From Ursus arctos (lineage: Eukaryota; Chordata; Mammalia; Carnivora; Ursidae), in assembly GCF_023065955.2 (NCBI RefSeq), contig NW_026622841.1, positions 16,068,501 through 16,132,500 of the forward strand: DNA of 64,000 nucleotides, written 5' to 3'. The notes below the pieces were generated by a model, which saw only the letters and a list, made by a program, of their open reading frames with translations, was not told where the DNA came from and did no database searches. This document shows, one piece after another, positions 1-13,300 of this stretch; the first letter of the stretch is position 1, and each line of letters starts with the position of its first letter. The position numbers were made by a program, and so were the translations under genes.

Positions 1-70
1 AGAGAGAAAGAGAGAGAGAGAGGGAGGGAGGGAGAGAGGGAAAGAAAGGGAGAGAGAAAAGAAAATAAAA
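1..70. repeat. Purine-rich (GA/GGGA/GAAA) simple repeat
   Basis: Almost pure A/G run on the plus strand, mixing GA, GGGA and GAAA units. It is cut by the window edge. Confidence 0.9.
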
Positions 71-734
71 AGCTTGTCTTTCTTGTCCACAAGCCCCATC
101 TCGAGTGCTCAGTAATGCATCATGAGGTTTCAGTTGCCCAGGACAAAGTCTTTGCTGCCATCCCAGATTCTGTTCTTTCTCCCGTATCCCACAGAGCGCC
201 GCCAGTCTATCATTAAAACTATCTCTCTCCAATCAGACCCTTTCTCCCCCTCTCCTTGAGTACCCCCTCATCGAATCCACCAGGGATTCCTCCTCCACGG
301 ACCCCTACAGTAGCTTCCTGCCGGATCTGATGGTCTCTCTGCTCTTGTTCTTGCCGCCCTACAGTCCCCAAGCAACATCTAGAGTAATCTGTTAAATCAC
401 AGGTCAGATGACGTTACATGACATTTAAAATAAAATCCGGATTTTTTCCTGCAGCCATGAAGACCCTGCATGACCTGGCGGCCACCTTCCTCTGTGTCCT
501 CATTCCCATCGCTCTCCCACCTTGATCCTAATTCCTATCTCGCTGGTTTTCTTGCTGTTTCTCCCACCCATTGAACTCATTCCAGTCTTGAGATCTCTGC
601 TTCACCATTCCTTCTGCCTGCAATGCTTTTGTACCACGTATTTGCAAATGCACCCCTACTCCAGTTACCCTCCGGTCCCTGCTTTACTTTTATTCACTAT
701 ATATATCTGCCCTGGAATTATATTATAAATGTAT

Positions 735-1205
735 TTACTTACTGTGGCTCTGGATTTGTTTCCTATGACTGCTCTAACAAGTTGCACAAACATGGTGGCT
801 TGAAACAACCAAAATGTATTCTCGCGCCATTCTGGAGACTAGAAGTCCAAAACCGCTATCACTGGCTGAAATCATGGTATTGACAGGGTCACATTCCCTC
901 TGTAAGCTCTAGGGAAGAATCCATTCCTTGTCTCCTCCAGCTTCTCGGGGCTTCTGGCATTCCTTGGCTTATGGCCACTCCCACTAACATCAGCATTTTC
1001 AACGCTCTGCTCCACCTTCATATCCCCATCTCCTCGGTGTGTCTGTCAAAGCTCCCTCTGCTCTCCTCTTTTAAGGATACACGTGACTGCACTTAGGGCC
1101 CACCGGGATAACCCAGCATAATCTCCACATCTCCCCATCTCATGTTGGCCACCATCATATCTGCAAGGTCCCAATAAGACCTGATATCGTGGGGGCCATT
1201 ATTCA
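735..1205 (-). mobile_element. MaLR/MLT1-like solo LTR fragment
   Basis: Begins 'gtttcctatgactgctctaa', passes 'ggtggcttgaaacaac' and 'ttctggagactagaagtcc', and contains 'agggcccaccgggata'. These are landmarks of the reverse complement of an MLT1-type LTR. Heavily diverged; no internal region or coding sequence. Confidence 0.6.
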
Positions 1206-1636
1206 GCTTACTAGAGTCTCCTGGTCTCTCTACTTCCCCTAGCCCTCTGTGATCTCCTACAAGAGAGAGATTGTTTTCTTGTTATTGCTTCTAGCCCCTG
1301 CATCTCAGTGCTTGGCATAAAACAAGCATTTGTTAAGTATTTTATGAGATTGAGTGAATAAATAGAGGTGGATTCACAGACAAAAGATGCATTTGCCCCA
1401 AAGTGAGTGCCCAAGGAGAAGATCAACCAAGATACTACTGGGGTCATACAGTTGTAGAAGAATTAAGTCAGCAAAGAGCACAGGTAAACCAAACACAAGA
1501 GAACATTCCTGAGGCAAACAGTATCTTGTTCATATCACCAGCTACAATTGGTTCCAGCCAACCACTAATCACATTAAATTAATGGTGTTGATTCAGATTT
1601 TATTGGCTTTATAGTTTGATGGTTACTCTATTATTT

Positions 1637-1746
1637 TTTTTAAGATTTTATTTTTAAGTAATCTCCACACCCAACCTGGGGCTCGAACTCACAACCCCAA
1701 GCTCAAGAGCCACACACTCCACCAACTGAGCCAGCCTGGTGCCCCA
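1637..1746 (-). mobile_element. Short-form CAN-SINE
   Basis: About 110 bp from 'aagattttattttt' to 'gagccagcctggtgcccc', containing 'ggggctcgaactcacaaccc'. It lacks the central part of the full element. The tRNA-like head is on the minus strand. Confidence 0.85.
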
Positions 1747-2861
1747 TTTCTATGGTTACTTTATAAATTTGTTTTGGCTTTGTAAATGTATGTGCTATAA
1801 ACATAAAAGTTTGTGTCTAGGTTTATGTTTGCTCATGTTTAGGTAAAATTAGAATTAAAATTTAAGCCAATACAAGGGATCCAAAAGACTTCTTATTCCT
1901 TTAGAATGGGTCCATATATTATTCAAGGTTGAGGACCATTGCTGTAGGACAGAAAGCAGCCCTGAAAGTTTTGACTGGAGGAGTAACGTATCAGAAGATG
2001 ACTCTGGCGACTCAACAGAACACGACTTTGCACGGAACCACACCCCCATGGTCTACGCTGGCCCTGACTGAGCTGGCGGACACATGATTTGAGCCGTCAG
2101 GATCCCTTCACACCCTGAGAGTCTCAGCGAACACTTCTTCTTCAGATTTCCCTTTATAGATATACTTGTCTAAAGGTCACCAGGTGGATACATATTTTCT
2201 AGAACTGTATCTTGCCTATCACCTCCTACATTCACCTACTAACCAATCTTGAGATCTCAAAATAGCGTTGGAGACGCAAACCTAGAACGTCAGTCACACC
2301 TAGATAACTGTGATCGGCTAACGACAACAGACTTCGAAAAGACACATTGCTCCAGAACAACCAAAGGGCTAGTCTGTCACCTGGATTGATGGAGATATTG
2401 TCCATATTCAGCCTAATGGTCGATAGCACTTACTAATCCACTGTAATGATATTGCTGCAAATTCGATTAATCTTCTAACTTGACCTAAGTCACTCCCTCT
2501 AGCAGGTTAATTCTTCATTGAGCTCGACTTTTCACATTAGACAGGAATACTGTGATGTTTGCCACATACCATGGGCCAGGGGGAGTAGTTGCCTATGTTC
2601 TGAGGCTCTGGGGACAACTTAGGGTCACTGTCACTGGGTGGGAGCAGCGTTAGGGTGTGGTCATGTGATTCAAACAGCTGCCCAGAAATGCAAATACATC
2701 AGTCAGAGAGAATGCAACCCACTTCGTTAATGTCATTTCTCCATATAAGGAAAAGCTTTTACAGTTAAAATATTAAAGGACAAATCCCTCATCATTATAT
2801 ACTCACCAAAGTCAAAAACGGCTTTACCAATCAAACATCTGGGAGGGGTACTGTTGCAGAG

Positions 2862-3066
2862 AAATGAAGGTCATGGGCTTTGAGCATTGGCCTGCACTTG
2901 GTCTGGGTTCACTTCCTAGCTCAGCCTCTACTGAGCTTGACCTTCACGAGTTACTTCATCTCCAGGCACCATCTTTCTCAAGAGAAACAGCTCCTGATGG
3001 TTCTATCCATAGGGGTATGGCCAGGGTCACCCGGGATCGTATGGGTGAAGTTCTCCATGGGGCCCA
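2862..3066 (+). mobile_element. MIR-like fossil SINE
   Basis: The 'catgggctttgagcattggcctgcacttggtctgggttc' stretch and following 'cagcctctactgagcttgacc' fit the MIR core. Diverged and partly reshuffled. Confidence 0.45.
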
Positions 3067-3329
3067 GCATAAGCCTGTGCTCAATTAGCGGGAGATGTTG
3101 GGATCATTTTATCATTTTTCTCCTTAAACCATGATTTCCAAACACTTCTGCTGAGGCTAACTGGGTTGGGTTCACAGGCCCAAGTGGAAACGCATCCTGA
3201 TTATTTCTCTAGGGTGGAAAGGGGTCATGGCTCCACCTGGCTCACATTCATCGCTTTAGGGCTTCTGGGCAGTGTGGGGCCAGAACTTTTTCTGGATGAT
3301 TCTTGCCAGGCGTTCTCCTGTCATTTTCT

Positions 3330-3531
3330 TTTCTTTTTTTTTTTTTTTAAGATTTTATTTATTTATTCGACAGAGATAGAGACAGCCAGTGAGAGAGGGA
3401 ACACAAGCAGGGGGAGTGGGAGAGGAAGAAGCAGGCTCCCAGCAGAGGAGCCTGATGTGGGGCTCGATCCCATAATGATCATGCCCTGAGCCGAAGGCAG
3501 ACGCTTAACTGCTGTGCCACCCAGGCGCCCC
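3330..3531 (-). mobile_element. Full-length CAN-SINE with target-site duplication
   Basis: Runs from poly(T) through 'aagattttatttattta' to 'cacccaggcgccc'. Flanked by direct repeats 'tctcctgtcattttct' at 3314-3329 and 3532-3547, showing insertion by target-primed reverse transcription. It inserted in the minus orientation, the same as the gene. Confidence 0.95.
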
Positions 3532-4136
3532 TCTCCTGTCATTTTCTGACACCTCAAGTACCCAGTTCTTACCTCATGCCAAGTAGAAAAGACAGGGGGA
3601 AAATGTCAGGTGACTTGAATAGACATTTCTAATCTGGAGAAGAATCCCTTTCTTTCCATTTAAGCCCTTTCTGCTTGACTTTTCCACACATTGAAAGCCG
3701 GGCTCAGTTGAGACAATTTCCCTGCTTATCAGAGGGCTGAGGGGATCTTGGGAACTACTCAGTCTATACCCTCAGGTAAGGAAACTGAGGTCCAGGGTGA
3801 GCGTGACCAGAACTTTCGTCTCCGGCACTGGTACTTTGTCCTCACTGTGTGACCCTATCTTTCTCCTGCAGCTTCCAAACTAGATTCATTGGAAAAGCTG
3901 CAGATTTTTCTTTCAGAACCTGCATTTGTACATAAACCAGGGTAAAAATCCAAAACAGAATATGCGGGCAGTTCTCCCCCAGGATATAAACCAATGGATG
4001 TTTTTGAGTCAGTAGCAGTCTTTCACCAACCACTCCAGCGAATAAAAAAGCCCTTCCGTGTACGTTGTTTTTGCATTTGTCGCCTTTAAAGGGACACGGC
4101 GTGAACCCGCAAGCAGCAGCCCACGCCACACCATAC

Positions 4137-4323
4137 CTCCATAGCCTTCCTGACACGCCAGCATGACCCAGCCCACGGCGGCCGCCCACAGGGTCCGGTG
4201 GAGGGCCTGGTACAGAGCAGCGGCAGGGGAAGAGGTGGCAGAGGCGTCATCGAGCACATACGCCAGAGCGACCACTATGAACAGGGTGGACAGCGAGCAA
4301 ATCCACCCCAGCAGAGCCTGAGC
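4137..4323 (-). CDS. OACYL: Exon 13: penultimate AT3 helices, last exon seen
   Basis: Codes residues 555-616 plus one base. One helix ([21 protein letters not shown]) is followed by a loop and [23 protein letters not shown], the family's 'lhRi.Wa.alaWii.aC..GyGG' signature. The donor is GGAG|GTATGG at 4136, phase 1. The acceptor is taken as CTTTCCCCGTAG at 4324; a CAG six bases further in is an in-frame alternative. The intron side of this acceptor is a triplicated 38-bp unit. The family normally continues with one or two more helices and a short tail, which I could not find left of here. Confidence 0.92.
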
Positions 4324-7300
4324 CTACGGGGAAAGAAGAGGCGTGGTCAAGCCAATTGAGCCTACAGGGAAAGGAGAGGCGTGGTCAAGCCAATTGAGCC
4401 TACGGGGAAAGGGGAGGCGTGGTCAAGCCAATTTGGACGTTGCGTATTTACCTCTTTCTACACTAATTCAGTTTTTTCTCTTATTAGTGTCACTTTACGT
4501 ATCTATTTGTAAACCTCAATCAGTGCCCAGCTTCGACTAAAATAGAAGGTTCAGACTAGTGGTGATGAGGGGTCAGGGTTGGGGTGGGGTAGGGGAGAGT
4601 GGGGGGCGTGACCACGAAGAGTTAGCACAGGGGCGATCGTTGTGGTGACAGCAGAGTTGTGTACCTTGCTTGTGGTAGTGGTTACACAACTCTCTGTGTG
4701 CTAAAGTTGCACAAAACTATATACACACACAAGTGAGTGCACATAAAACTGGCGGATCTAAGGCCTGTGGGTTGCGTCAATGTCAATTTCTTGGTTGTGA
4801 TAAGTTACCGTACTTCTGTAACCTGTTACCAGTGAAAGAACCTGGGTCAAGGGCACACAAGACCTTCTATACTATTTTTGCAACTTGCCATGAATCTCAA
4901 ATAATTATTAAATGAAAGTTAGAAGGGAAAAAAGAAAAGATAATATTCTAACCCACTCCTGACCTCCCATTCTGTTCCTTAACCTAAGAAGGCTCCTGGA
5001 TTGGTTCTGTGCCCACCAACAGTGCTTCCGTCACGCGGTCTGTACCTGGGCTGCACCCTAGTCATCGGGGTCATAAAATGGCAGCAGGAGTGGGAGAATG
5101 GAGAACTTTCCAGCTCAGAGAAGAGCCCCATGGGTTAAATTCTATTACCGGGCTCAGTTCAAGGTCTTAGATCTTATGTCACCTTACTTGACCTTTTTAG
5201 ACTCACACCTGTCTTCCAAGAATCTCTCTCTTGCTTCTCTGTTCCAGTTCCCAAGTTGCTGTGATGACCCCTCCACTGAACCAAGCTAGCATCTTATCAG
5301 TCCACCGTCTAGTCTCTAAAGAGAAGCTCTCCCCTCTTTGGCTTCAGATTCCTGCGCTAGGTTCTGGCTACATTGGAAGAAAACCATTTCCTGGGGGGGG
5401 GGGGGTCTCCACAAGCCCCTTCTTTTAGGCTAGGATCCCCTTCACTCTTTCACTGATAATGCACCCTGCCTCAACTCATTCCTAGCATAGGGCATCGGCC
5501 CCAGCTGCCTCCAGCTTGACCTCTGTGTTCATATTTTTTGGCTTCTAGAGGTTTGAGTTTCGTCTACCCATCCCTTCTATTTTGTTTCTCCAGCTCAGCT
5601 TGACCTGTATTCTGCTCCCTACTCCCCGGTCCTGACTCAACCCCTGGAGTGTTTGCAAATGCTCTGTCGCAAAGAGCCCCTCTGCTCCCTGGGTACCTGG
5701 AACCTGGTTGACACTGAAACACCTCTTTGGTGGCACTCTGTTGTAATCTACAACTGACTTGTGCATTTTCAGGGGAAACTCCAACCCACAGGAAAAGTCA
5801 CGTAGCCCTTATACATCCATTCTGTCTAATGAAGCCCTATCTCCTGTTGCTGCCGTAAGCAACACAAGATTTTCCAAGGACAAAGACCTCTTCTCCAGAG
5901 CATCTAGGTGAGGTACCCTCAAGACCTAGGCAAGCAAAGGTAGGGCTTAGCGGAGGAGATTTGGGGCTATCGCTGTACCCTAATAGTGCAAAGGAATTAT
6001 TGGCACTTCATCCATTGAAATGCAAATTATCCTTCATTCATTTGTTTATTAAGTGCCTTCAGTGATTTCAGAACCAGACGCTGGGGATTCAGAGGTAAGA
6101 CTCGGTCTACGCTCAAGCTCTAGGGGCTCAATGAAAGCCATATGAAGAGGTTTTGCACATTCAAGGGCAACACCAGGGTAGTGTTTTAAATAGATTGCCC
6201 AAAGGGTGGATTTGCGATGGACAAGACAAGAAGTCCAGGCAAGAGATGAGAAGAGCTTCAGTGAGGTTAGTTGGACAGGCTGAGAGGACAGCAGAGGAAA
6301 CAACAGGGGGGCTTGGTGGAGGATTGCCTGGGAGGAGGGTCAATGAGGAGGACTTGTCAAAGATGAACCCAGGCTTCTGGCTTGAATAATGAGGTTGGAT
6401 GGCGAACCAGAACGACTACCCACAAAGGGGCCAGGGAAGCAATTTTACCTGGAGGACAAAGTGACAGCTTCTTTCCCCTTAGACACCTTGTGTCTTCAGG
6501 CCCAAATGGAGCCATTGAATCTGACCAAGAATCCTGTCTATAGAAACCAAGGAGCTTGTGCTGTTAGAAAGTAACTATGGCCTTCCAGAAGAGGGCCTTG
6601 CCAGTGCAAACTCTCTGGGTGTGTTTTTCCCATATCAGTGAGTTCTCTGGGTCTGTACCAAGGCTCCAATGGGTTGGAACACCACTGGGTTCCAGTCCTG
6701 GAGCTTTCTTAAAGGCGCTCAGTGAGGGAAGCAGAGAATTAGCCTCTGGCAAGAAGATAAGGTCTCTCTTCCTCTCTAGCACCAAGAAACATTGCTGACA
6801 CACCACGGCCCAATAAAGCACTGAGCAGTCTGATTCCTGCCCATGGCTTTCGACGAGCCTGGCCAAATGGGCCACTCCAGTCCCAAGCAGACCCAGCCTT
6901 TACCGTGAGGTGTGGGGCAAGCTTACCTTGGTTTTAAGAATGTTTGCCTGGTGGTTTTGGTGCATAAAAATGCTCAGAAAGAGGCCCACGAGGAATGGCC
7001 CGTATCTGCAGTAGGGCTTAGTGTAGTACTCCAAGAAATACAACACAGTCGCGTGTTCACTGAAAAACACAAGAACAGAAGGCAAAAGGGTCTGTTTGAT
7101 CTGGACCTGAAAAAGGGAATCCCTAAGATGTCCATTGGTGCAATCAGCAAATCCAAAGGAAAATGTGGGGTACATTTGTTCATGTCCTCAGTAATGATCC
7201 ACAAACAGTAACCTCATGAGCCCGCCTTAGACCACAGCTGCCTTGCTAAAATTCCAAATTCCCTTGGGCTCCTCCACCCTAGATCCCGAGGAAATATGAC

Positions 7301-10300
7301 GACTGCGTTCCTTTTAAGTAGTTGTTTCTGGTAGCTGGTACATCAGGACAGCTCTAAAATTCCAGTTCTCAACTGGGTATTTACCCCAAAGATACAGACA
7401 TAGTGAAGAGAAGGGCCATATGCACCCCAATGTTCATAGCAGCAATGTCCACAATAGCTAAATCGTGGAAGGAGCCGAGATGCCCTTCAACAGATGACTG
7501 GATTAAGAAGCTGTGGTCCATATATACAATGGAATATTACTCAGCCATCAGAAAGAACGATTTCTCAACATTTGCTGCAACATGGACGGCACTGGAGGAG
7601 ATAATGCTAAGTGAAATAAGTCAAGCAGAGAAAGACAACTATCATATGATTTCTCTCATCTATGGAACATAAGAACTAGGAAGATCAGTAGGAGAAGAAA
7701 GGGATAAAGAAAGGGGGTAATCAGAGGGGGGAGTGAAACATGAGAGACTATGGACTCTGAGAAACAAACTGAGGGCTTCAGAGGGGAGGGGGGTGGGGGA
7801 ATGGGATAGGCTGGTGATGGGTAGTAAGGAGGGCACGTATTGCATGGTGCACTGGGTGTTATACGCAACTAATGAATCATTGAACTTTACCTCAGAAACC
7901 AGGGATGTACTGTATGGTGACTAACATAATACAATAAAAAAATATTTTAAAAAATAAAATAAAATTCCAGTTCTCAGGAGTGAACTTCTTCATGGAAGCT
8001 ATTACAGAATTCGGTTGCTTGGGCCACATCCCTGGAGACTGTGATTCAGAGGTCTGAGATGGTGCTTGCTAGAAGCATCGGTGGATTTAAAAGCTCCCAG
8101 GTGCGTCTCATGTGCTTCCAGAATCGAGAACCCCTGGGCTAGATGGGAATGAGCCTCTTCCTCAGTCACCTGGCAGTGTCCACAGAAGACGATGACATGA
8201 CAGGAAGGGCATGGTGCTCCTCGGGTCAAAAAACCTGGGGTGTCTTCATTCATGCAGTCATGCAGTCATGCATTCATTCCCCTCGCAAATACACAGTGAG
8301 CACGGTGAGCCAGACATGGCTCAGGGCTATTCTACATCAGGAGGTCAGCGAAGGTTCCTCTGAGAAATGATGTTTGCACTGACACCTGTAGGAAAGCCCT
8401 GCCAAGATCTGGCTTCTAAAGGAAAAGCATTCTAGTGTAAGGGAACAGCAAGTGCAAAGGCCTGAGGAGGGAGCACGCTGGGTGTGGGGCGGTAAGAAGG
8501 CCAGTGTGGCCAGTCCAGAGTCAGCACATAGGGGACTGATAGAGGAGGTCAGACAGGGATTTTATTGTGACAGCACTGGGAAGCCATTGGACAAATTCAA
8601 GCAGGTGACTGACAGGATCTCACTCTGCCTGCTGCATTGAGAAGAGATTAGCAGAAAATCGGACCACTTTTCCCCATATGATACACAGGGTGGTTATAAG
8701 GAAGAATCGTTCGATATACCTCACTGGGGAGGCAAAATAGCATAGTGGGTAAGATCCTAGGTTCCACTCACACCTATGTCACTTACTAGCGGTGTGACTT
8801 TCAAGGGATGACTCCAACTTCCTTAAACTTGAGTCTCTCCAGCCAATTATTAAGAACTTCCAAGCGCAAGTTCTCTACTGAAGGAGAAACCCAATGCGAC
8901 CACGTGGGGGCGCTCCTCTCCTCCGAGAAGCATTTCAACGGGCAGCAGTGAGTTCCCCATACTTTCAGAGAAGATTCCCCCCCACCCCACCACAGTGCAA
9001 GTTGAAAGGTTCGGAAGTTTGGAAACAAAAACGTAATCAACTTTCCCATCCAGGCTGAACATTTCCCACCCAGTTTTTCCACAAGCCAGTGCACACAGCA
9101 CAAACAGCCTGGGACTCATGGAGCAGCCCTCCCTGGGAGGTCCTGGCCATCCGGAGGGCAGGCAAGGGAGAGTGGCAGGCTGGGAACTGCGGGTTACCTT
9201 GCTTCTGATGGAGCTGCGACCGGAAGGGTATAAGCCAGTGTGAGCAGCGCCGTGGCAGTGAAAGATGCCAAGAACAGCACGGCTCCGAGGAGGACAAGGA
9301 CATGTTTACTTCTGCAAAGAGAGGACATTGACAGAAGCACTCTTCAGTTTCCGTCATCGCAACATTTGTGGCCGCGAAAGATTTGAAAGTTTGGCAATCA
9401 GAGGCACTTCCTGCTAGGGCGGCCTTTGAGGGAGGCTGATGTGGGGGCAGCTGTGGCAGAGTGGGCTGCAGTTAGAGAACTGGGTTAGCCTTTAAACTTG
9501 ACCATTTACTGGCTGTGCGACCCTTGGCAGGACCTTGAACTTGAATTTCCTCATCTTCACCCTGAAATTTATGATGCAGCGCAAAATGAGACCATGCTTG
9601 GGAATGTCCCCTGCCAGCCACGAGGACATACATGGTGGTTGATTTAGGGGAGAAATGACTGTCAGGCACAGGGGGACACGGGGAAGGGAATAGCATAAGG
9701 GAGCCAGGATTCTTCTCCCACCCAGATGCAATCTGAAACAAATATCTGGGTGCTGGTAGTTGACACGGGGTTAGGAATGAGGGATGGGGTGTGGAACAGG
9801 AAGCAGGGAAACCTAATACTAGGGACATGTTATCAAGGTGGCTAATGCTCCATTCTTCCAAAATGTTCTAGGGAGCCTTATGAAATGCTCCTGAAAACTG
9901 TCTCGGGAGATGAAAGAAAGAAGCCTTTTCTAGTGTCTTCTATCCCCCATGGGTCAAGGGAGGCCCCACAAAAGCCAATGCCGCCACACTTTGGGACTAC
10001 ACATGTTTAAGGCCAAGAGGAGTCCTGAAGGAATCCCAGCTGCAGGATATAGGAGGTTCTGGGACAGGAACTGAGATTGAGGGACACAGGCTCAGAGCAA
10101 GGCAAAGTCTGGTTGCACCTACTCAGAGTCATGAGGGCTGGGACCAAGACGATCTGCAGTGGTACAAAAGAAATGTCAAACACAGGTGCAGGACTGTCCA
10201 GGCACAACCCTGCCTGGATGATGCTCCTGACAAGCCCATTCCACTGCTCAGAGTTGCCGTGGTTCTTCTTGAGAAAGGGATATACGACGAGTGATGCAGG

Positions 10301-13300
10301 GAACAAGTGATTTTCGTCCAGAGTGCCAATTCTACTTTAGTGTTAATGCTTGGAATGGAGGCGTGTAGCTCAGTGGTGCTGTGATTGATTAGTAATGTCT
10401 GCTGTGAGCGTAGGCTGGGAAGTTATGACAACAATGCCATCTATTTACTGTGCCTTTTGCCAGACCATCTAATTCTGCCCTCCTTGAATGACTGGCATTC
10501 TATATGAGTGTGTTCTCTAAAGAAAAAAGCCCTAACTTTTATACCTCCCACTATGTAGAAGCTAAATGTAGTTGCGTGGCCACAAGCTTGGCTGGTTTTT
10601 AGCTGAGGGACTGAAAGCTGCCTTCCATGACAACCTCTAGGAAAGATGCTGACTCTGGGGCCAGGGCTCCTAAGTCACGAGGACACTCAAGTAGGTCCCC
10701 AGTAGGTCTGTAGTTGGGAGGTACTAAGAATTCATGGTCTTAGGTGGGTGGTAAGCCATTCAATCAGGATATCCAATAAAAACCCACATCCACCCAAGTA
10801 AATATTTGTTGAACTCCCTGGAGGACTTGAGCCCAATCTGTGGCATCTCCCCTCAGGAGTCCGACAAGTCTCCCCTGGCTAACCACCACTATAATAAAAC
10901 TAGTAATGCCTCCTAACATAGACTCTCATGGGCTGGATTGGGTCCCCCTGCCCCAATTCCAACTTCCAGCAATTCAGAATGTGACTCTGTTTGGAGACAG
11001 GGTCTTTAAAGAGGTCGTTAAGATGAAATGAGGTCATCGGGATGGGCCCTCATCCAATCTGAGAGGAGGAGATTAGGACTGGGACAACCACAGAGGGAAG
11101 ACCATGGGGAGACAGGGGGAGAGGCCTCAGAAGAAACCAACCCTGCTGACACCTTGATCTTAGGCTTCTAATCTCCAGAACCACGAGGAAATAGATTTCT
11201 GTTGTATGGTACTTTGTCACGGCACCCAGAGCAAGCGACTACGCATAGGGACCAAAAGAGACAGGGAGATAGTGCCACACGGCCCACCTTACCTCCTGCT
11301 TGTCCCTTGTCCTCCTGAGCCCCTGAGCCGCTGATCGGGGCCTTTGACCACAGCCCAAACGGCCCAGTGCCAAAGCCTTCCCTCTGCCAACTCAGGTTAG
11401 CAGTTATATTTTCTGGCTTTTGGAGGGGACTATTCCTGGGACAATGGGATTGAGAAAGTCCCAGAGCTTCAAGCACAGACTGCCATCCCCATTCTCTCAA
11501 GAGGGATGGTCCCTCAAAAAGATCCACTCAGGGGCCATAGCCCAAGAGGAGGAAGGAATAGCAGAGGGTCTCCCTCTCTGAAAAGACCCCCGTCTTCCTT
11601 GCAAGCCTGTCAGCCCCCAGCATCCCGGCCAGGATTCCCTACAGGATTTCTCTTGCTCTTTCTTCACGACATACCTGGACCAGCAATCAGTACATCTTGC
11701 TGCAAATGTCACCTCCGAGGAAGCCGGGAGAGGCTTGCCCTTTCTCCGCTGCCAGGGCTGCCGGGCCTGCTGGGGCCTCACACCAGACCCACCTGTTCCT
11801 GCAGGCACTGGCCAAGGTCTCCAGTGCCCTTCGAGCAGCCATAGTCCAGCGCAGAGCCAGGGCTGTGACCGCGCCAGAGAACAGGTCAACCCGGCTCTGC
11901 TGGGCCCAGCTGCTCCCCCGACCCTGCGGGAGCTCTCAGGGTTTGACCGCCTTGTAGGAGCGAGAGTCCACCTCAGGGGGGGCCCTGTGGGCCTGAGCAG
12001 CTCTCAGCTCCTGCTCAGGGAGCCCCTCCCCTGGCAGCAGGAGAGATGGGTGACCCAGGAGTCCTCCAGGAATCCGCCCACCCTTTCTAAGGGGCTTGGG
12101 GGGACGGGGAGCTTGGTCAGCGTCCCAAACCCCCCTTCACCTCCTCTTCACCTTCCTTGCCTGATCCATGGCAGGGTGAGGGTAGGAGGTCACACGAATT
12201 CCTAATTTCCATCACTCTCAGTGATTGCCTCCGGGGAGATGTGAGCATCACATAAGCAGGCATCGAGTGGCATCTTTCTACCAGAGGATGTTCAGAGCTA
12301 TTTTTTTAAATCTCCATTTCCAAAATAAATAGCCAAGTGATTATTAGATCTCATTTCCATCTTATTACCAGATTTGGTTTCGATTTCATATGCTTTTATC
12401 AGTTCCGTTAGGCTATCAAAAATGGCACTCCCCACCCCCAACCCCCACTCTGAGAAAATAAGCCATTCGATTCAGATGCTTTTGTTTCAGCAGACTGGGT
12501 GGAGGAGAACTTGGACCTCCCCGCTCTCCCCACAGCAATCATACAGAGACAGACATCCCCCAGCATCGGGCATTTGCTCACGTCTCCACAACCCTTCACT
12601 CACCTCGGGGGAGTAGAACTAAGAAGGGGTGAAGCAGGAAGCCTGTGGGAAGGGGTGAGGTTGAGCAAGGGGAATGTGGACCCTTCAGTTTGGGAAGCCT
12701 CCATTAACATCTGCTCCACACCAATACCTTCTGGAAAGGGTGTTTAGAGAAGAAGCAAGGAAGGCGATTGATTGCCCAGAGAAGGGGACCCTCTGTGGAA
12801 TAGGGATGGTGCAGAGAATAGGGAGATGGCCATCCCTGCATGGGTTTAGCGGAGGAGCAGAGCAGGGCGCTAGCAGTGGCTTATCCAGACACCCTCCCCT
12901 GAGTCCCTGTGACACTGGGAGGGGCAAGGGGCCGCCCCTGCTTAAGGACAGCAGCTGGGGACAATGGCGATGACAAAGCATCTCAAGTAACAGGTAGCTG
13001 AGTGACATGTGGTCACACATGACTGACAGGCAGGTGCTGGACTGGCTCCCATGTGTATGACCTCGCTTTGTCCTCCAGCCCTGACGGGAAGCACTACCAT
13101 CTCCTTTTACAGAGACGGAAGTTGAAGATGGGAGTCTCGCAAGCTACCCTGGACCCCATAGCTAGTGACTTCCCAGTCAGGATTGGAACCCATGTCTTCT
13201 GACTCAAACTCACTATCCCAGCAAACTGCCTTTGTGCTTAGTGGAATCCATGGAACATTTTTTTTAATGATTAGTAAAACAAACTATCCAAACGCCTCTT

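Larger units (their letters stand above)
1..4136. other. OACYL: Intron downstream of exon 13 (partial)
   Basis: No coding exon recognised. It holds a purine-rich microsatellite at the left edge, an L2-like fragment (about 370-660), a reversed MaLR LTR fragment (about 735-1205), a short CAN-SINE (1637-1746), a MIR-like stretch (2862-3066) and a full CAN-SINE (3330-3531). The C-terminal AT3 exon(s) were sought on the minus strand and not found. Confidence 0.6.
4324..6926. other. OACYL: Intron 12
   Basis: Apart from the 38-bp tandem units, it has an old L1 3' fragment (about 4600-4920), a poly(G) run at 5394-5405 and an L2 antisense-type stretch (about 6040-6420). No exon or conserved RNA recognised. 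Confidence 0.6.
7123..9197. other. OACYL: Intron 11
   Basis: Contains the L1 insertion at 7372-7959, an L2 antisense-type stretch (about 8270-8640) and a MIR fragment (8735-8812). No exon found; the phase bridge from exon 11 to exon 12 needs none. Confidence 0.6.

Noticed and set aside
7403..7672. 89-codon open frame with protein-like sequence
   Set aside because: It is the C-terminal end of L1 ORF2 in a 5'-truncated element, not a host gene.
11497..12205. Overlapping open frames on both strands in a GC-rich patch
   Set aside because: Several frames open at once is a base-composition effect; none shows motifs or splice-consistent ends.
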